Assembly (NCBI GenBank): GCA_051648405.1
Contig: JBOFFC010000173.1
Span: forward strand, 1 to 23,218
Origin: JBOFFC01 sp051648405
GTDB taxonomy: Bacteria; Planctomycetota; Planctomycetia; Pirellulales; Lacipirellulaceae
Reading direction: 5' to 3'
DNA length: 23,218 nucleotides
Numbering within the stretch: the first letter of the stretch is position 1; each line of letters starts with the position of its first letter. This document shows, piece after piece, positions 6,334 through 15,161 of this stretch. Made by a program: the position numbers and the translations under genes. Below the pieces are notes generated by a model. It saw only the letters and a list, made by a program, of their open reading frames with translations, had not been told where the DNA came from and did not search any database.

Positions 6334-7848
6334 TTGACCCCCGACCAGCCGCTCGCCGCCGGAGAGTCGCTCGACAGGCCCCCTATCGCTGGGGGTCCCG
6401 TCGCAGGGCCTTCTGTCGCAGGGCCCCCTGTCGCTGGGCCCCCTGTCGTGGGCCCCCCCGTCGGCGGCGACGCAGCCCTTGCATCGACGGTGTTCCGCCG
6501 AGCGCTCGCCGCGAGCGGCCTCGTCGATGGGATGGCGCTCCACCGTGTCGCGCAGGAGGTCGCCGCCCGGCGCCCCACCACCGAGGAGGACCAAGACCGT
6601 CTCTACGCCGAGCGGCTGCTCGAAGAGGGGCGGCTCAACCCGTGGCAGGTCGAGCAACTCCGTCACGGTCGGACGAAGTTCACGCTCGGCCCCTACCGGA
6701 TCCTCGACACGCTCGGCGCGGGGGGGATGGGGCACGTCTTCAAGGCCGAGCACGAGCTGCTGGGGCGTGTCGAGGCGGTGAAGGTCCTGCCGCGCAACAA
6801 GTCGACCCCCGAGACGATCGCCGGGTTCCGCCACGAGATCCGCGCCCAAGCGCAGCTCGACCACCCGAACTTGGTCCGCGTGTCGTACGCCGACCGAGAC
6901 GGCGACACCTACTTCTTCGTCACCGAGTACGTCGAGGGGATCGACCTGCGGCGGCTGGTGCGGCGCCGCGGCGCTCTGCCCGAGCCGATCGCGGCGGCGG
7001 TCGTCGCCCAGGCGGCGCTAGCGATCGACTACGCCCATCGGCGCGGCCTCGTGCACCGCGACGTGAAGCCGGGCAACGTGCTGATCACGCTCGGCGGGCA
7101 GGTGAAGGTCACCGACCTGGGGCTCGCATGGTACCTCGACGAAGGGGCCAGCCTCTCCGTCCCCCAGGGAACGGGCAAGGTCGTGGGGACCAGCGACTAC
7201 CTGGCGCCCGAGGCGATCCGCAATCCGGACCGCGTGCTACCGGCGAGCGACGTCTACGGCCTCGGCTGCACGCTTTACTACGCGCTCACGGGCAAGGTGC
7301 CGTTCCCGGGGGGCAACCACCTCTCGAAGCTCAAGCGGCACGTCAGCGAGCAGCCGGTCGATCCGCGGCGCTTTTGCCCGGGCCTATCGGACGCCGTCGT
7401 GAGCCTCGTCGAGCGGACGATGGCGAAAGACCCCGCCGCGCGCCCCGCGACCGCCGCGTCGGTCGCCGAGGGGCTCGCCAAACTCTGCGACGCCGGCGCC
7501 GAGGCGCGCCTCGGCGCGCTGGTGCGGGAGACGATCGAGCGGGCCAAGGCGGGCGACGCCGACCCGGCGTTCGACTCGACGCAGTCGACCGACTCCCGCG
7601 AGCGCGACGACCTCCCCGAGACGGTCGGCTCGCCGATCGATAACTGCGACCTAGCCGAGTACTCGGCCGCTGCCGAGGTGATCCCGCTCGCGGCGCCGGC
7701 GAACAACGCAGGGTTGCCCCGCAACTTCGTCCCCCTCACCGCTCCGCGCCCGAAGCGGGGGGAGCAAGGGTGGGCCCATTCCCTGCCGTGGGTCGTGGCG
7801 ATCCTCGCCCTCGGCGCAGCGCTAGGGGTCTTGCTGCTCGGCGGTTGA
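6334..7848 (+). CDS. Membrane-anchored Ser/Thr protein kinase
   Basis: The 504-aa protein has, in order: a Pro/Gly/Ala repeat (16-45), a small helical module (about 53-112, ending NPWQVEQL) common before planctomycete kinases, a kinase domain (about 121-390) and one C-terminal membrane helix (about 485-503). Catalytic features are intact: GAGGMG loop (128-133), Lys150 (EAVKVL), Glu168, HRDVKPGN (241-248), DLG in place of DFG (261-263), APE (291-293). It should phosphorylate Ser/Thr with the kinase domain in the cytosol. The linker (400-480) is acidic and Ser/Thr-rich and may be autophosphorylated. The start is a TTG at 6334 without a clear ribosome binding site, so the N-terminal repeat may be partly untranslated. 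Its 3' end overlaps the convergent envelope operon by 27 nt. Confidence 0.93.
   Translation: MTPDQPLAAGESLDRPPIAGGPVAGPSVAGPPVAGPPVVGPPVGGDAALASTVFRRALAASGLVDGMALHRVAQEVAARRPTTEEDQDRLYAERLLEEGRLNPWQVEQLRHGRTKFTLGPYRILDTLGAGGMGHVFKAEHELLGRVEAVKVLPRNKSTPETIAGFRHEIRAQAQLDHPNLVRVSYADRDGDTYFFVTEYVEGIDLRRLVRRRGALPEPIAAAVVAQAALAIDYAHRRGLVHRDVKPGNVLITLGGQVKVTDLGLAWYLDEGASLSVPQGTGKVVGTSDYLAPEAIRNPDRVLPASDVYGLGCTLYYALTGKVPFPGGNHLSKLKRHVSEQPVDPRRFCPGLSDAVVSLVERTMAKDPAARPATAASVAEGLAKLCDAGAEARLGALVRETIERAKAGDADPAFDSTQSTDSRERDDLPETVGSPIDNCDLAEYSAAAEVIPLAAPANNAGLPRNFVPLTAPRPKRGEQGWAHSLPWVVAILALGAALGVLLLGG
6379..6468 (+). repeat. Six 15-bp tandem units encoding the pentapeptide PPVAG and variants
   Basis: Within the kinase N-terminus, six consecutive 15-bp units encode PPIAG, GPVAG, PSVAG, PPVAG, PPVVG and PPVGG. 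The unit length is a multiple of three, so gain or loss of units would change linker length without breaking the frame. The units are imperfect copies, strongest for the third to fifth (GTCGCAGGGCC-like core). Confidence 0.8.
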
Positions 7849-9330
7849 CGCGGGCTCGTCCGCGGGCGCCGGGTTCGAGGCGGGAGTAACGGTCGCCGCG
7901 GGTTGGGCGCCGTCGCGGGCCCGTCGCAGCTCGGCGTTGAGGTCGGTGATGTCGCGGGTGTCGAGCGCCTTGGCGAGCGTGGTCTGGATCTCGACGAAGA
8001 TCCGGTCGAGCCTTCGCTGCAGCACCGGGTTCGTCGCGCGGTAAATCCGCTGCGCGGCGTCGATCCGTTGGTTAAATTGGGATCGCGCCGGGAGCCCCTC
8101 GAGCTCGCGCAGCAGTCGTTCGGCGACCTCCAGCTCGTTGTTGAGCAGCTTCGTTCGCACGCGGGTGGCGAGGATCTTCCGCCGCGCGACGAGGTCGATC
8201 AACTCCTCTCGCAGGAGTGTGATCTTCGCCTCGGCGGCGAGCCGCGGCCGTTCGTCGAGCAGCGGGACCTCGATCTCGCTTTCCACTCCCGGGGCGATCG
8301 GCAGCCGCGCGACGACCGTCTCGCCGACGCGCACGGTCGCGAAGCGAAGGCTCTCGGCGGCCGGGAGCGTGAAGCGACCGTCGGTCCCGGTGCGGCCGAG
8401 CGTGACCGGCTTCGGGTCGTCGGGCTCGCCCCAAAGCACGGCGTAGCCGGCGAGCGCCGTCGCGCGATTGGTGTAGTCGTGCAGACGCAGCGACGTGCCG
8501 CGCGACGCGTCGGTCGCGACGACGAACGCCCAGTGCTCGACCCGCCCCAGCCGACGCACGCCGAACGGGCTCCGCTTGTGGCTGTACACGCGGGCGATGG
8601 GGAGGTCGCTCGGCTTGGCCTTCGCCCCCTCGGCCGAGGGCTCGATCACCAGGTAGGTCCAGCGGGTAAGCGTGAGCGGCGCGCCGCCCGCCACCCCCGA
8701 GCGGTTCGTGCGCCGCGTGTAGGGCATCAGCACCGTGCCGGGGGCGGGCCCCTGTGCTTCAGCAAGCCGCCGGCCTTGTGCGTCGAGGCGGACGCGCGGT
8801 TCATCGCGTGGGTCGAGTTCGAACCGGAAGACGGGCTGGAGCGCCTCGACGACCGCGCCGAGCAGCGGCTCCGACGCTCCTTCGACGCGACCAACGTCGC
8901 GCGCGGCGAGCGGACCCCATCGCCCGGTCGCCGCATCGACCTCGCGCGCCCGAACCGCAACCCCCGCGGGGCCTTCGTGAACGACGCCATAGATCGCCTT
9001 GTCGAACTCGTCGCCGACTTCCGGGGCCTCCGTCAGGTCGGCCCCGTGGAGCGGGAGCGTGGCGGCATCGACGATCGGTCGTTCGTCTACCGACGCGACA
9101 GCGACACTCGCGCGCCATGCGAGGCCGACGCGTCGCGCGAGCTTCTCGCGTAGCTCTTCGACGACTCGGCCGAGGCAAGCCGACGCGGCCGGCCCCTCGG
9201 CCGCCACCACGACACGCACGCGGTACGGGCGGCTCTCCCACGGGATCGCACTTTGCGCTGCCGCGCCGTAGGAGCACAGCAGGCCGACGCAAACCGCGGC
9301 GGCGCGAACAGCAAGCGACGAGCGGTGCAT
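7822..9330 (-). CDS. Secreted coiled-coil protein of unknown function (operon gene 5)
   Basis: A 502-aa protein starting with a signal peptide (MHRSSLAVRAAAVCVGLLC ... GAAAQ). The first half has alternating beta segments without a recognised family. About residues 290-370 contain a beta-sandwich-like part with GRTGTDGRFTLP, the type of motif seen in carboxypeptidase-regulatory or Cna-B-like domains. The C-terminal 170 residues are charged and helical (LLREELIDLVARRK, LLNNELEVAERLLRELEG, LNAELRRARDG), likely a coiled coil. It ends in an Ala/Pro/Thr-rich tail. The ATG at 9330 shares one base with the stop of the upstream gene (TGATG), so translation is probably coupled and the protein may work with the solute-binding-like protein. 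The 3' end overlaps the convergent kinase gene. No enzyme motif is seen. Confidence 0.8.
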   Translation of the reverse strand: MHRSSLAVRAAAVCVGLLCSYGAAAQSAIPWESRPYRVRVVVAAEGPAASACLGRVVEELREKLARRVGLAWRASVAVASVDERPIVDAATLPLHGADLTEAPEVGDEFDKAIYGVVHEGPAGVAVRAREVDAATGRWGPLAARDVGRVEGASEPLLGAVVEALQPVFRFELDPRDEPRVRLDAQGRRLAEAQGPAPGTVLMPYTRRTNRSGVAGGAPLTLTRWTYLVIEPSAEGAKAKPSDLPIARVYSHKRSPFGVRRLGRVEHWAFVVATDASRGTSLRLHDYTNRATALAGYAVLWGEPDDPKPVTLGRTGTDGRFTLPAAESLRFATVRVGETVVARLPIAPGVESEIEVPLLDERPRLAAEAKITLLREELIDLVARRKILATRVRTKLLNNELEVAERLLRELEGLPARSQFNQRIDAAQRIYRATNPVLQRRLDRIFVEIQTTLAKALDTRDITDLNAELRRARDGAQPAATVTPASNPAPADEPASTAEQQDP

Positions 9331-11702
9331 CAGCGACGCGCCTCCCGCGGCTCGCGGCGCCACGCATCGACGGTTTGGTAGAGATCGACTGTCGTCTGTG
9401 GCAGCCCCGTCAGGTCGTTGCGCCAGGCGTAGACCCCGCTGACCTGCCACAGGGGGATCAGCGGCAGCTCGGCGGCGACGATCTCGTGGGCGGCCCGCAG
9501 CGCGTCGCTCATTTGCTTGCCGGTCGTGGCGGCGTCGAGCCGGGCGAGCGTGTCGACGAGGGTCTCCGTGCAGTCCCCCGAGAGCCCCCCCGGCCCGACG
9601 AGCCCCCAAGCATCGACCATCGGCTCGGCGATCGTCAGCTCGGCGTAGCGGAGGTCGTGGGGAATCTTTCCTTCGGCGAGTTGCTGCTCGGTGACGACGC
9701 GGGCATCGACCTTCACGCCAACGGCGTCGAGCCGCTCGACGATCGACCGCACGCCGAGCCGCACGATCGGCGTGTCGGCGTGCAGCAGCACGAGCGGCGG
9801 CGCGGGGGGGAGCTTTTCTTCTTCGACTTCTTCTTCGTCCTCTGCGGCCTCGTCTTCGGCCGGGTCACCTTCGGCGCCGTCGGCCTGCTGCGGCTTTGGC
9901 GCGGTCTGCTTGCGACCGAGCGCGGTGAGCAGCCCGGCGAGGCGCGGCTCGTACGGCCTAGGGGCGATCGTGTCGTTGTAGGCGTAGCGCAGGGGGTCGG
10001 CGAGCGTCGTCCCGGCGGGGAATGGGCCCGACACGGCCTGGCACCCGCTCCGCGACTCCCCCCCGAGGAGCTGTTCGCGGACGAAGCGTTCGGTGTCGAG
10101 CGCGTAGCAGAGGGCGCGGCGTGCCTCGCGGCTCTCGCGGAGCGCCGTCTCGGGCCCGAGCAGCAAGCAGTGGACTACCGGCAGCCGGTACGCACCCATC
10201 GAGATCGACGCGTTCTCGCGCAGTGCGGCGACGCGCCACGGCGGCACGTCGGCGAGGACGTGGACCTCTCCCCCAACGAGGGCGCTCACGGCGCGGGCGT
10301 CGTCGGCGAAGCGGACCTCGCGGACGCGGTCGAACGCCGCGCCCCCCCCCGCCGACTGCCGCCGGAAGTCGATCGCCTCCGTGGCGCCGGCGACCCCCTT
10401 CAGGGGGCTCACCTCGGGGCCGTACCAAGCGCTCGACGCCAAGTCGCTGAGCCCCTCGGGGATCGGGGCCCTGACGAGCGCCTTGGGCCGCGGGTGGACG
10501 CGCACGAGCCGCAGAACGACGTCCCCCGGCGGGACGACCGCTACGCTTTCGAGGCGCCCGCTGAGGGCCCTCCACGCGGGCGGGGGGGCCGCGGCTAGCG
10601 CCAGCAGCTCGCGCGCAAAGCGGTGGGCGCCTTGCCCCTGGGCGAGCGCGGCGCCCGAAAGCCGTAGTGTCACTTGGCGCGGGTTGTCGTCGTTCACAAA
10701 GGCCCCCAGCGGGGTGGCGTACTCGCCTCCCTGGTCGACGTAGTCCTCGAGGGTCGCCACGGCGCCGGTGGTGACGAGCCGCGCCCGGCGACTCCCGGCG
10801 GGAGTGTCGAGGCGGACGCTCGGCGGCGCGGCGGCGTCCTCGAACACCGCGACCCGGACTGTGGGGTCGGCCGCGTCCAGTCGCTCGATCAGCCGCATCC
10901 CCTCGGGGCGGCCCGGGGCGATGACTGACGCCGCGACGGCGGCGGCCCGCGCCGCGTCGATGTTCCCGTCGTTGGCGAGCTTCTGGGCCGCCACGATCTG
11001 GTCCTCGTAGTGCTGGGCGATCCTGTCGCGCCAGCGATCGGTGGTGCGGAGCGCAAGGCCCGGGAAGTTGCCTTCGAGGATCGTCATCGTGGCGCGGAGC
11101 TGCGCGTAGTCTTGCGTTCCCCACTGCGTTTCGAGGATCGCGCCCCCCACCGCATCGACGGCGGAGGCGAGCCCCGTGGCGCCGGGGGAGCGCTCCGCGA
11201 GCGTCTGCAGGACAACCAGCGACCGCTCGTGGCGACCGAGTTTGAACTCGTTCAGGGCGTCGCGCTTCAGGAATGCGACGACCGCCGCGTCGAGGCCGAT
11301 CATGTCGGGGTAGTCGCGGTCGAGCCGCGCGAGGCAGTCGAACGTAATTGACGTGTCGCCGTCGGCCGACGAGCGCTGGGCCTCTTCGAGCAACCGCCGC
11401 TCGAAGAACTCGATCCGCTCGACCTCGCGCCAGTCGATTTCGAGTTGCTCGGTCGGGCGGTCGAGCGCTCGCGCGGCGAGGGGCGCTTGGGGGAGCGCCG
11501 AGGGCATCCGCCGCTCGGGCAGGTCGAGCGGGAAGACCCGCAGCTCGTCGCCGCTGCGGAACACGACGACGTCGAACGGGTCGGTGGCGAGCAGTTCCGC
11601 GATCTCGACCGCGCCGGCGGACGACGCACCGATCGTCAACACGGCGAGCAGACACGCTCGGAGCGTGCGCGTCAGCCGGTGGCGAGGGAGTGCGTGTGTC
11701 AC
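9330..11702 (-). CDS. Secreted solute-binding-protein-like (SBP family 5) protein with extended N-terminus (operon gene 4)
   Basis: A 790-aa protein with a signal peptide (RTLRACLLAVLTIGASSAGA, cleavage near 30). Residues 80-300 are helical and TPR-like. The C-terminal half resembles peptide-binding proteins of ABC importers: LGPETALRESREARRALCYALDTERFV matches the helix that in OppA/DppA-type proteins reads RxALxxAID, and PLIPLWQVSGVYAWRNDLTGLP matches their final segment. An acidic insert (AEDEAAEDEEEVEEEK) splits the SBP part. No permease or ATPase genes are nearby, so it may be a sensor or envelope-binding protein. The GTG at 11702 gives a standard signal peptide 11 nt after the upstream stop; a GTG at 11717 would overlap that stop (GTGA) and is an alternative. 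A nine-G run on the coding strand lies at 10342-10350. Confidence 0.75.
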   Translation of the reverse strand: MTHALPRHRLTRTLRACLLAVLTIGASSAGAVEIAELLATDPFDVVVFRSGDELRVFPLDLPERRMPSALPQAPLAARALDRPTEQLEIDWREVERIEFFERRLLEEAQRSSADGDTSITFDCLARLDRDYPDMIGLDAAVVAFLKRDALNEFKLGRHERSLVVLQTLAERSPGATGLASAVDAVGGAILETQWGTQDYAQLRATMTILEGNFPGLALRTTDRWRDRIAQHYEDQIVAAQKLANDGNIDAARAAAVAASVIAPGRPEGMRLIERLDAADPTVRVAVFEDAAAPPSVRLDTPAGSRRARLVTTGAVATLEDYVDQGGEYATPLGAFVNDDNPRQVTLRLSGAALAQGQGAHRFARELLALAAAPPPAWRALSGRLESVAVVPPGDVVLRLVRVHPRPKALVRAPIPEGLSDLASSAWYGPEVSPLKGVAGATEAIDFRRQSAGGGAAFDRVREVRFADDARAVSALVGGEVHVLADVPPWRVAALRENASISMGAYRLPVVHCLLLGPETALRESREARRALCYALDTERFVREQLLGGESRSGCQAVSGPFPAGTTLADPLRYAYNDTIAPRPYEPRLAGLLTALGRKQTAPKPQQADGAEGDPAEDEAAEDEEEVEEEKLPPAPPLVLLHADTPIVRLGVRSIVERLDAVGVKVDARVVTEQQLAEGKIPHDLRYAELTIAEPMVDAWGLVGPGGLSGDCTETLVDTLARLDAATTGKQMSDALRAAHEIVAAELPLIPLWQVSGVYAWRNDLTGLPQTTVDLYQTVDAWRREPREARR

Positions 11703-11713
11703 GGGACCGACCG

Positions 11714-14700
11714 TCACGGGAAGCGGATCACGAGCAGCGAGCCGTCGCCGCTCGCGGCGAGCAGACGTTGCCCGTAGGCGACCGGGCCGCTGCCGAGCGG
11801 TTGGCCGAGGTCGATCGGCTCGGCGGGGGCGCCGTCCCGCAGCCCGAAGGAGTGGATCACCCCTTGGCGGGTCGCCACGAGGACCCTCCCTTGGGTCGCA
11901 AGGGGGAGTCCGACGGGCTCGCCTTCGCCGAGCTTTGCGCGCCACACGACACGGGGTTTACCCTCCACGGTGACGGCCAGCAGTTCCCCCTTCGCGGTGA
12001 CGACAAACGCCAGGTCCCCCGCGGTGAAGGGGCCCCACTCGATCCGGCCGTCGAGCGGCACGAGGCCCGGCCCTTCGACGCCGGGAAGCGGGAAGATGCC
12101 GAGTTGGTTTTCCGACAACCCGATGATCGCGATGCCGCGGACGATCGCCACGCGGGTCTCGGGGCGCAAGCCATCGAGCCGCTGAGCGCCAAGTTGTTGG
12201 AGCACCGGAGCATCGCCCGCCGCGAGCCCCACGCAGTAGACCGAATCAACGTCGTCGGCGAGGACGGCGACCGGTTGGCCTTCGAGCTCCCCGACGCCCA
12301 CGGGCCGCCACATGACCTTCCGGCCCGGCGCGAGCGGCGGCTGGAACGGCGTCGCGAGCGGGTCGCCGGTCGCGGAGAGCAACAGGACTTGGCCCAGGTC
12401 GAGCGGCGCGAGCCACCCGTCGCCAAACGGCGCGGGCTCGGCAGCGAGCTTGGCGGGGAGCGTGCCGCGGAAAGGCGCGCGATCGGGGGTTGGGGAGGTG
12501 ACGACGTAGCTCGACTCGCCCGGTCGCGCGAGCAGCGACTCGCCCCCAGCAAGCACGGCCACTTGTTCGATCGCCCCGTCGAGGACTTCGGGGGCCGGGT
12601 TCTCGGGGGTCGTCGGACCGGCGCCCAGGGGGGTCTCCGCCAGGCCGCGCTGGATCGCGCCCGGTTCGACGAACTGCGTCACCCCGTCGATCGTCGGGAC
12701 GAGCAACCCGCGGGGGTCTGCCGAGTAGCGCGGCGGCCCGGCGGGAGGGACCGCGATGTCCGTCTCCCAGACCGCACGACCGCTGCGCAGCTCGGTCGCC
12801 GCGACGGTCAGGCCGGCGGCGCCGCGGCGCCGGGCCGATAGCAAGTGACCCTCGCGCGCCCGCAGCGGGGCAACGAACAGGTCGCCCGGGAATGGGTCGT
12901 CGATCACCTGCACCACGAGCCGGCTGTCGGCCAGTGAGGCCACAGCCCGCGACAAGCCGATGTCCCCCAACCACAGCCCCTCGGGGGTTTCCGCGAGGTA
13001 GCGTGGCATGGGCTCACCGCGGGCCGCGGGGCGCGTTGCGAGCGAGACGACGGGGTCTCCTTCGGGCTCGATCGGAAGCTCCCAAAGGCCGATCTCGCCG
13101 TTGTCGGCGGCGACGGCAAAACGGCGACCGGACGCGATGATCGGCGTGCCGCACGCCCCCCCGAGCCGCATCTCGGCGATCTGCTTGCCGACGTCCCCGG
13201 CCTGCGAGAGGTCGAACACCCGGACGCGGCACGCTTGCAGGCCGATGTTCTCGACCATCGCCAACCGCCCGCCGACGAGCGTCGGCTGCGCGGGGATGCT
13301 CCCCGGCGAGTGTCCGGTGAAGGCGACCGCCACGCAGGCGAGCGACTCGGCGTCGAGCGTGTAGACGCACGAATGGGCCCCGACCACGTAGAGCCGCTTG
13401 CGCTGGTTCTCGACCGCGGGGGGCGAACGGAGCCCCTGGGCGAACTCGACCCGTCCCAGCCGCTTGCCGGACGCCGCATCGATCGCGACGAGCGACCCGC
13501 TCGCGAGCGGCGCGAAGACCCGCCCGCCGACGACGACCGGGGCGAGCGACTCTCCGCCGAGTGGGGCGCGCCACCGCACGGCGCCGGCCTCCTCCTCGAT
13601 CCGCAGCAGCTCGCCGCGGCGCTGATCGACGAGCAACCAGTCGTCGTCGATCGCAACCGGTTCAACCGCGGCCGGACCAATGCCAAGGGGATGACGCCAC
13701 AGCAGCCCGCCGGTGTCGGCCGAGAGGCCGTAGGCGACGCCGCCGTAGGTGACGGCGTGCGCGCCAACGGCGCCGGTCGAGCCGATGCGCCGCGGCCGCG
13801 CCAGGGCGACTTGCGTCTCGACGGGACTCGGCGCCTCGCCGACCGCGGCGGGCGTTTCTTCGGCGACGAATCGGATCGTCGTGCGCTCGGCCGCCGTCGC
13901 CGCGGTGACCGCCTCGGCGAGCATAGCGTCGTCCGCCACCTCGGGGCGCAGCGCGACGAGCTTCGCGTGGACGAGGTACGCCTGCCGGGGGTCCCCGGCG
14001 GCGGTCGCCTCGCGCATCGCGACCAGCGCCTTGTCGAGATCGACGCGCGACTCGCGGCGGCGCCCGACGCGGGCGAGCGTCGCGCGGACGGCCTCGGTGT
14101 CGGAGTCGTCGCGCAAGCTCCGCGGGACGTACTTGGTGTTCTCGTAGTAGGTGAGGGCTTCCTCGGCCTTCGCGATCATGGCGGCCGCGTCGTCGGGGGT
14201 CGCGCCTTGCGAGGCCACCTCCGCTTTGTCGGCGAGGCCGCGTGCGATCTTGGGGAGCACCGCGGCGAGCTCCCCCTGGGCCTCGTTGAACGCCGGTTCG
14301 TCTTCGGTCGTCTCGACCGCCGTCTGCACCAGGTCGAGGCCTTCGCCGAAGTCGAGCGACGTCTCGACCGCGTGGCGGACCCGCGCGACGGCGAGGCGGA
14401 CGCGCGCGGAGCTCGCCCCCTCGTGGTACGGGTAGCCTTCGAGGAACCGCTCGAATTCGGTGATCGAGCGCGACATCGAACCGGCTTTGTACGACTCGTC
14501 GGCGACGCGGAGCGCTTCGTCCCCCGCGCCACGATTCACCAAGTACGCCAGCCCTGCCCCGGCGAGGACGAGGAGCGTGAGCGCCCCGGCCCCCAGCAAG
14601 AACAGCGGCGACTCCCACTGGCGGGAGCGGGCCTTCTTGATGTGCGTGCGTCGTCGCCGCGCCTTCGGGTCCGGGGGGCCGGCCTCGGCATCGAGGATCG

Positions 14701-15109
14701 ACTCGGTGGTCTCCTTGGCGGGAGGTTTGGGGGGCGGCTGCGGTTTGGTAGTTGTCGTCTTCGAAGAGGACGCGGCCTCGGACTGCTCGGCGGCCCACCG
14801 CGGCGACCAAGCGCCACTGAGCCCGGCGCCAACGGCTGAGTCGCCGGGGACGCGCGTCGGGTCTTGGGCGAGCCCGTCGAGCGCCGCGCGGAAGTCGCGC
14901 TCGGCCTCGCCGTCGGCTTCGGTCGCCGGGGGCTCCATCAGCCACGCCGCCTCGGCGGCGGTCAGCAATTGGGCCTCGATCAGCAGCTTCGTCAGCCCGT
15001 CGGCCGACAGGTCGTCGCGGTCCGCCCGGGCGCGCAGCGACTCGATCGTTGAATACGGGAGCAGGCCACTCGACTCGATCGTGTCGATCAGTTGCTGGGC
15101 GGTGCGCAT
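11714..15109 (-). CDS. Large membrane-anchored PQQ-type beta-propeller protein (operon gene 3)
   Basis: An 1131-aa protein. Residues 1-60 form a helical module resembling the one before planctomycete kinases (LIDTIESSGLL ... LLIEAQLLTAAEAAWLM). A Thr/Pro-rich linker and a basic stretch (RRRRTHIKKARSRQ, 151-164) precede one membrane helix (about 167-190), so the N-terminus should be cytosolic and the rest periplasmic. Residues 195-430 are TPR-like helices. From about 440 on are repeated blades of the type GxLLWRHPLG, GAVRWRAPLGG, GRVFAPLASGSLVAIDAASGK and RVLVATRQGVIHSFGL, typical of PQQ-like propellers; these usually bind protein partners, and no PQQ-enzyme catalytic signature is apparent. 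The ATG at 15109 is chosen because upstream codons are low-complexity and lack protein character. No ribosome binding site is visible. Confidence 0.88.
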   Translation of the reverse strand: MRTAQQLIDTIESSGLLPYSTIESLRARADRDDLSADGLTKLLIEAQLLTAAEAAWLMEPPATEADGEAERDFRAALDGLAQDPTRVPGDSAVGAGLSGAWSPRWAAEQSEAASSSKTTTTKPQPPPKPPAKETTESILDAEAGPPDPKARRRRTHIKKARSRQWESPLFLLGAGALTLLVLAGAGLAYLVNRGAGDEALRVADESYKAGSMSRSITEFERFLEGYPYHEGASSARVRLAVARVRHAVETSLDFGEGLDLVQTAVETTEDEPAFNEAQGELAAVLPKIARGLADKAEVASQGATPDDAAAMIAKAEEALTYYENTKYVPRSLRDDSDTEAVRATLARVGRRRESRVDLDKALVAMREATAAGDPRQAYLVHAKLVALRPEVADDAMLAEAVTAATAAERTTIRFVAEETPAAVGEAPSPVETQVALARPRRIGSTGAVGAHAVTYGGVAYGLSADTGGLLWRHPLGIGPAAVEPVAIDDDWLLVDQRRGELLRIEEEAGAVRWRAPLGGESLAPVVVGGRVFAPLASGSLVAIDAASGKRLGRVEFAQGLRSPPAVENQRKRLYVVGAHSCVYTLDAESLACVAVAFTGHSPGSIPAQPTLVGGRLAMVENIGLQACRVRVFDLSQAGDVGKQIAEMRLGGACGTPIIASGRRFAVAADNGEIGLWELPIEPEGDPVVSLATRPAARGEPMPRYLAETPEGLWLGDIGLSRAVASLADSRLVVQVIDDPFPGDLFVAPLRAREGHLLSARRRGAAGLTVAATELRSGRAVWETDIAVPPAGPPRYSADPRGLLVPTIDGVTQFVEPGAIQRGLAETPLGAGPTTPENPAPEVLDGAIEQVAVLAGGESLLARPGESSYVVTSPTPDRAPFRGTLPAKLAAEPAPFGDGWLAPLDLGQVLLLSATGDPLATPFQPPLAPGRKVMWRPVGVGELEGQPVAVLADDVDSVYCVGLAAGDAPVLQQLGAQRLDGLRPETRVAIVRGIAIIGLSENQLGIFPLPGVEGPGLVPLDGRIEWGPFTAGDLAFVVTAKGELLAVTVEGKPRVVWRAKLGEGEPVGLPLATQGRVLVATRQGVIHSFGLRDGAPAEPIDLGQPLGSGPVAYGQRLLAASGDGSLLVIRFP

Positions 15110-15161
15110 CGAGGGCCGGAAGCAGGAAAGCGGGCGGGTGGGGGACACGACTCGGAGGGGA

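Noticed and set aside
8754..10598. 614-codon plus-strand ORF opposite operon genes 4 and 5
   Set aside because: Low-complexity Arg/Pro/Gly translation, no recognisable motif, spans the junction of two well-supported minus-strand genes.
9330..11702. A working ABC importer locus
   Set aside because: Only a solute-binding-like protein is present; no permease or ATP-binding gene is in the operon.
13235..14839. 534-codon plus-strand ORF opposite the propeller gene
   Set aside because: Mirror of a repetitive propeller gene; no domain or plausible start context.
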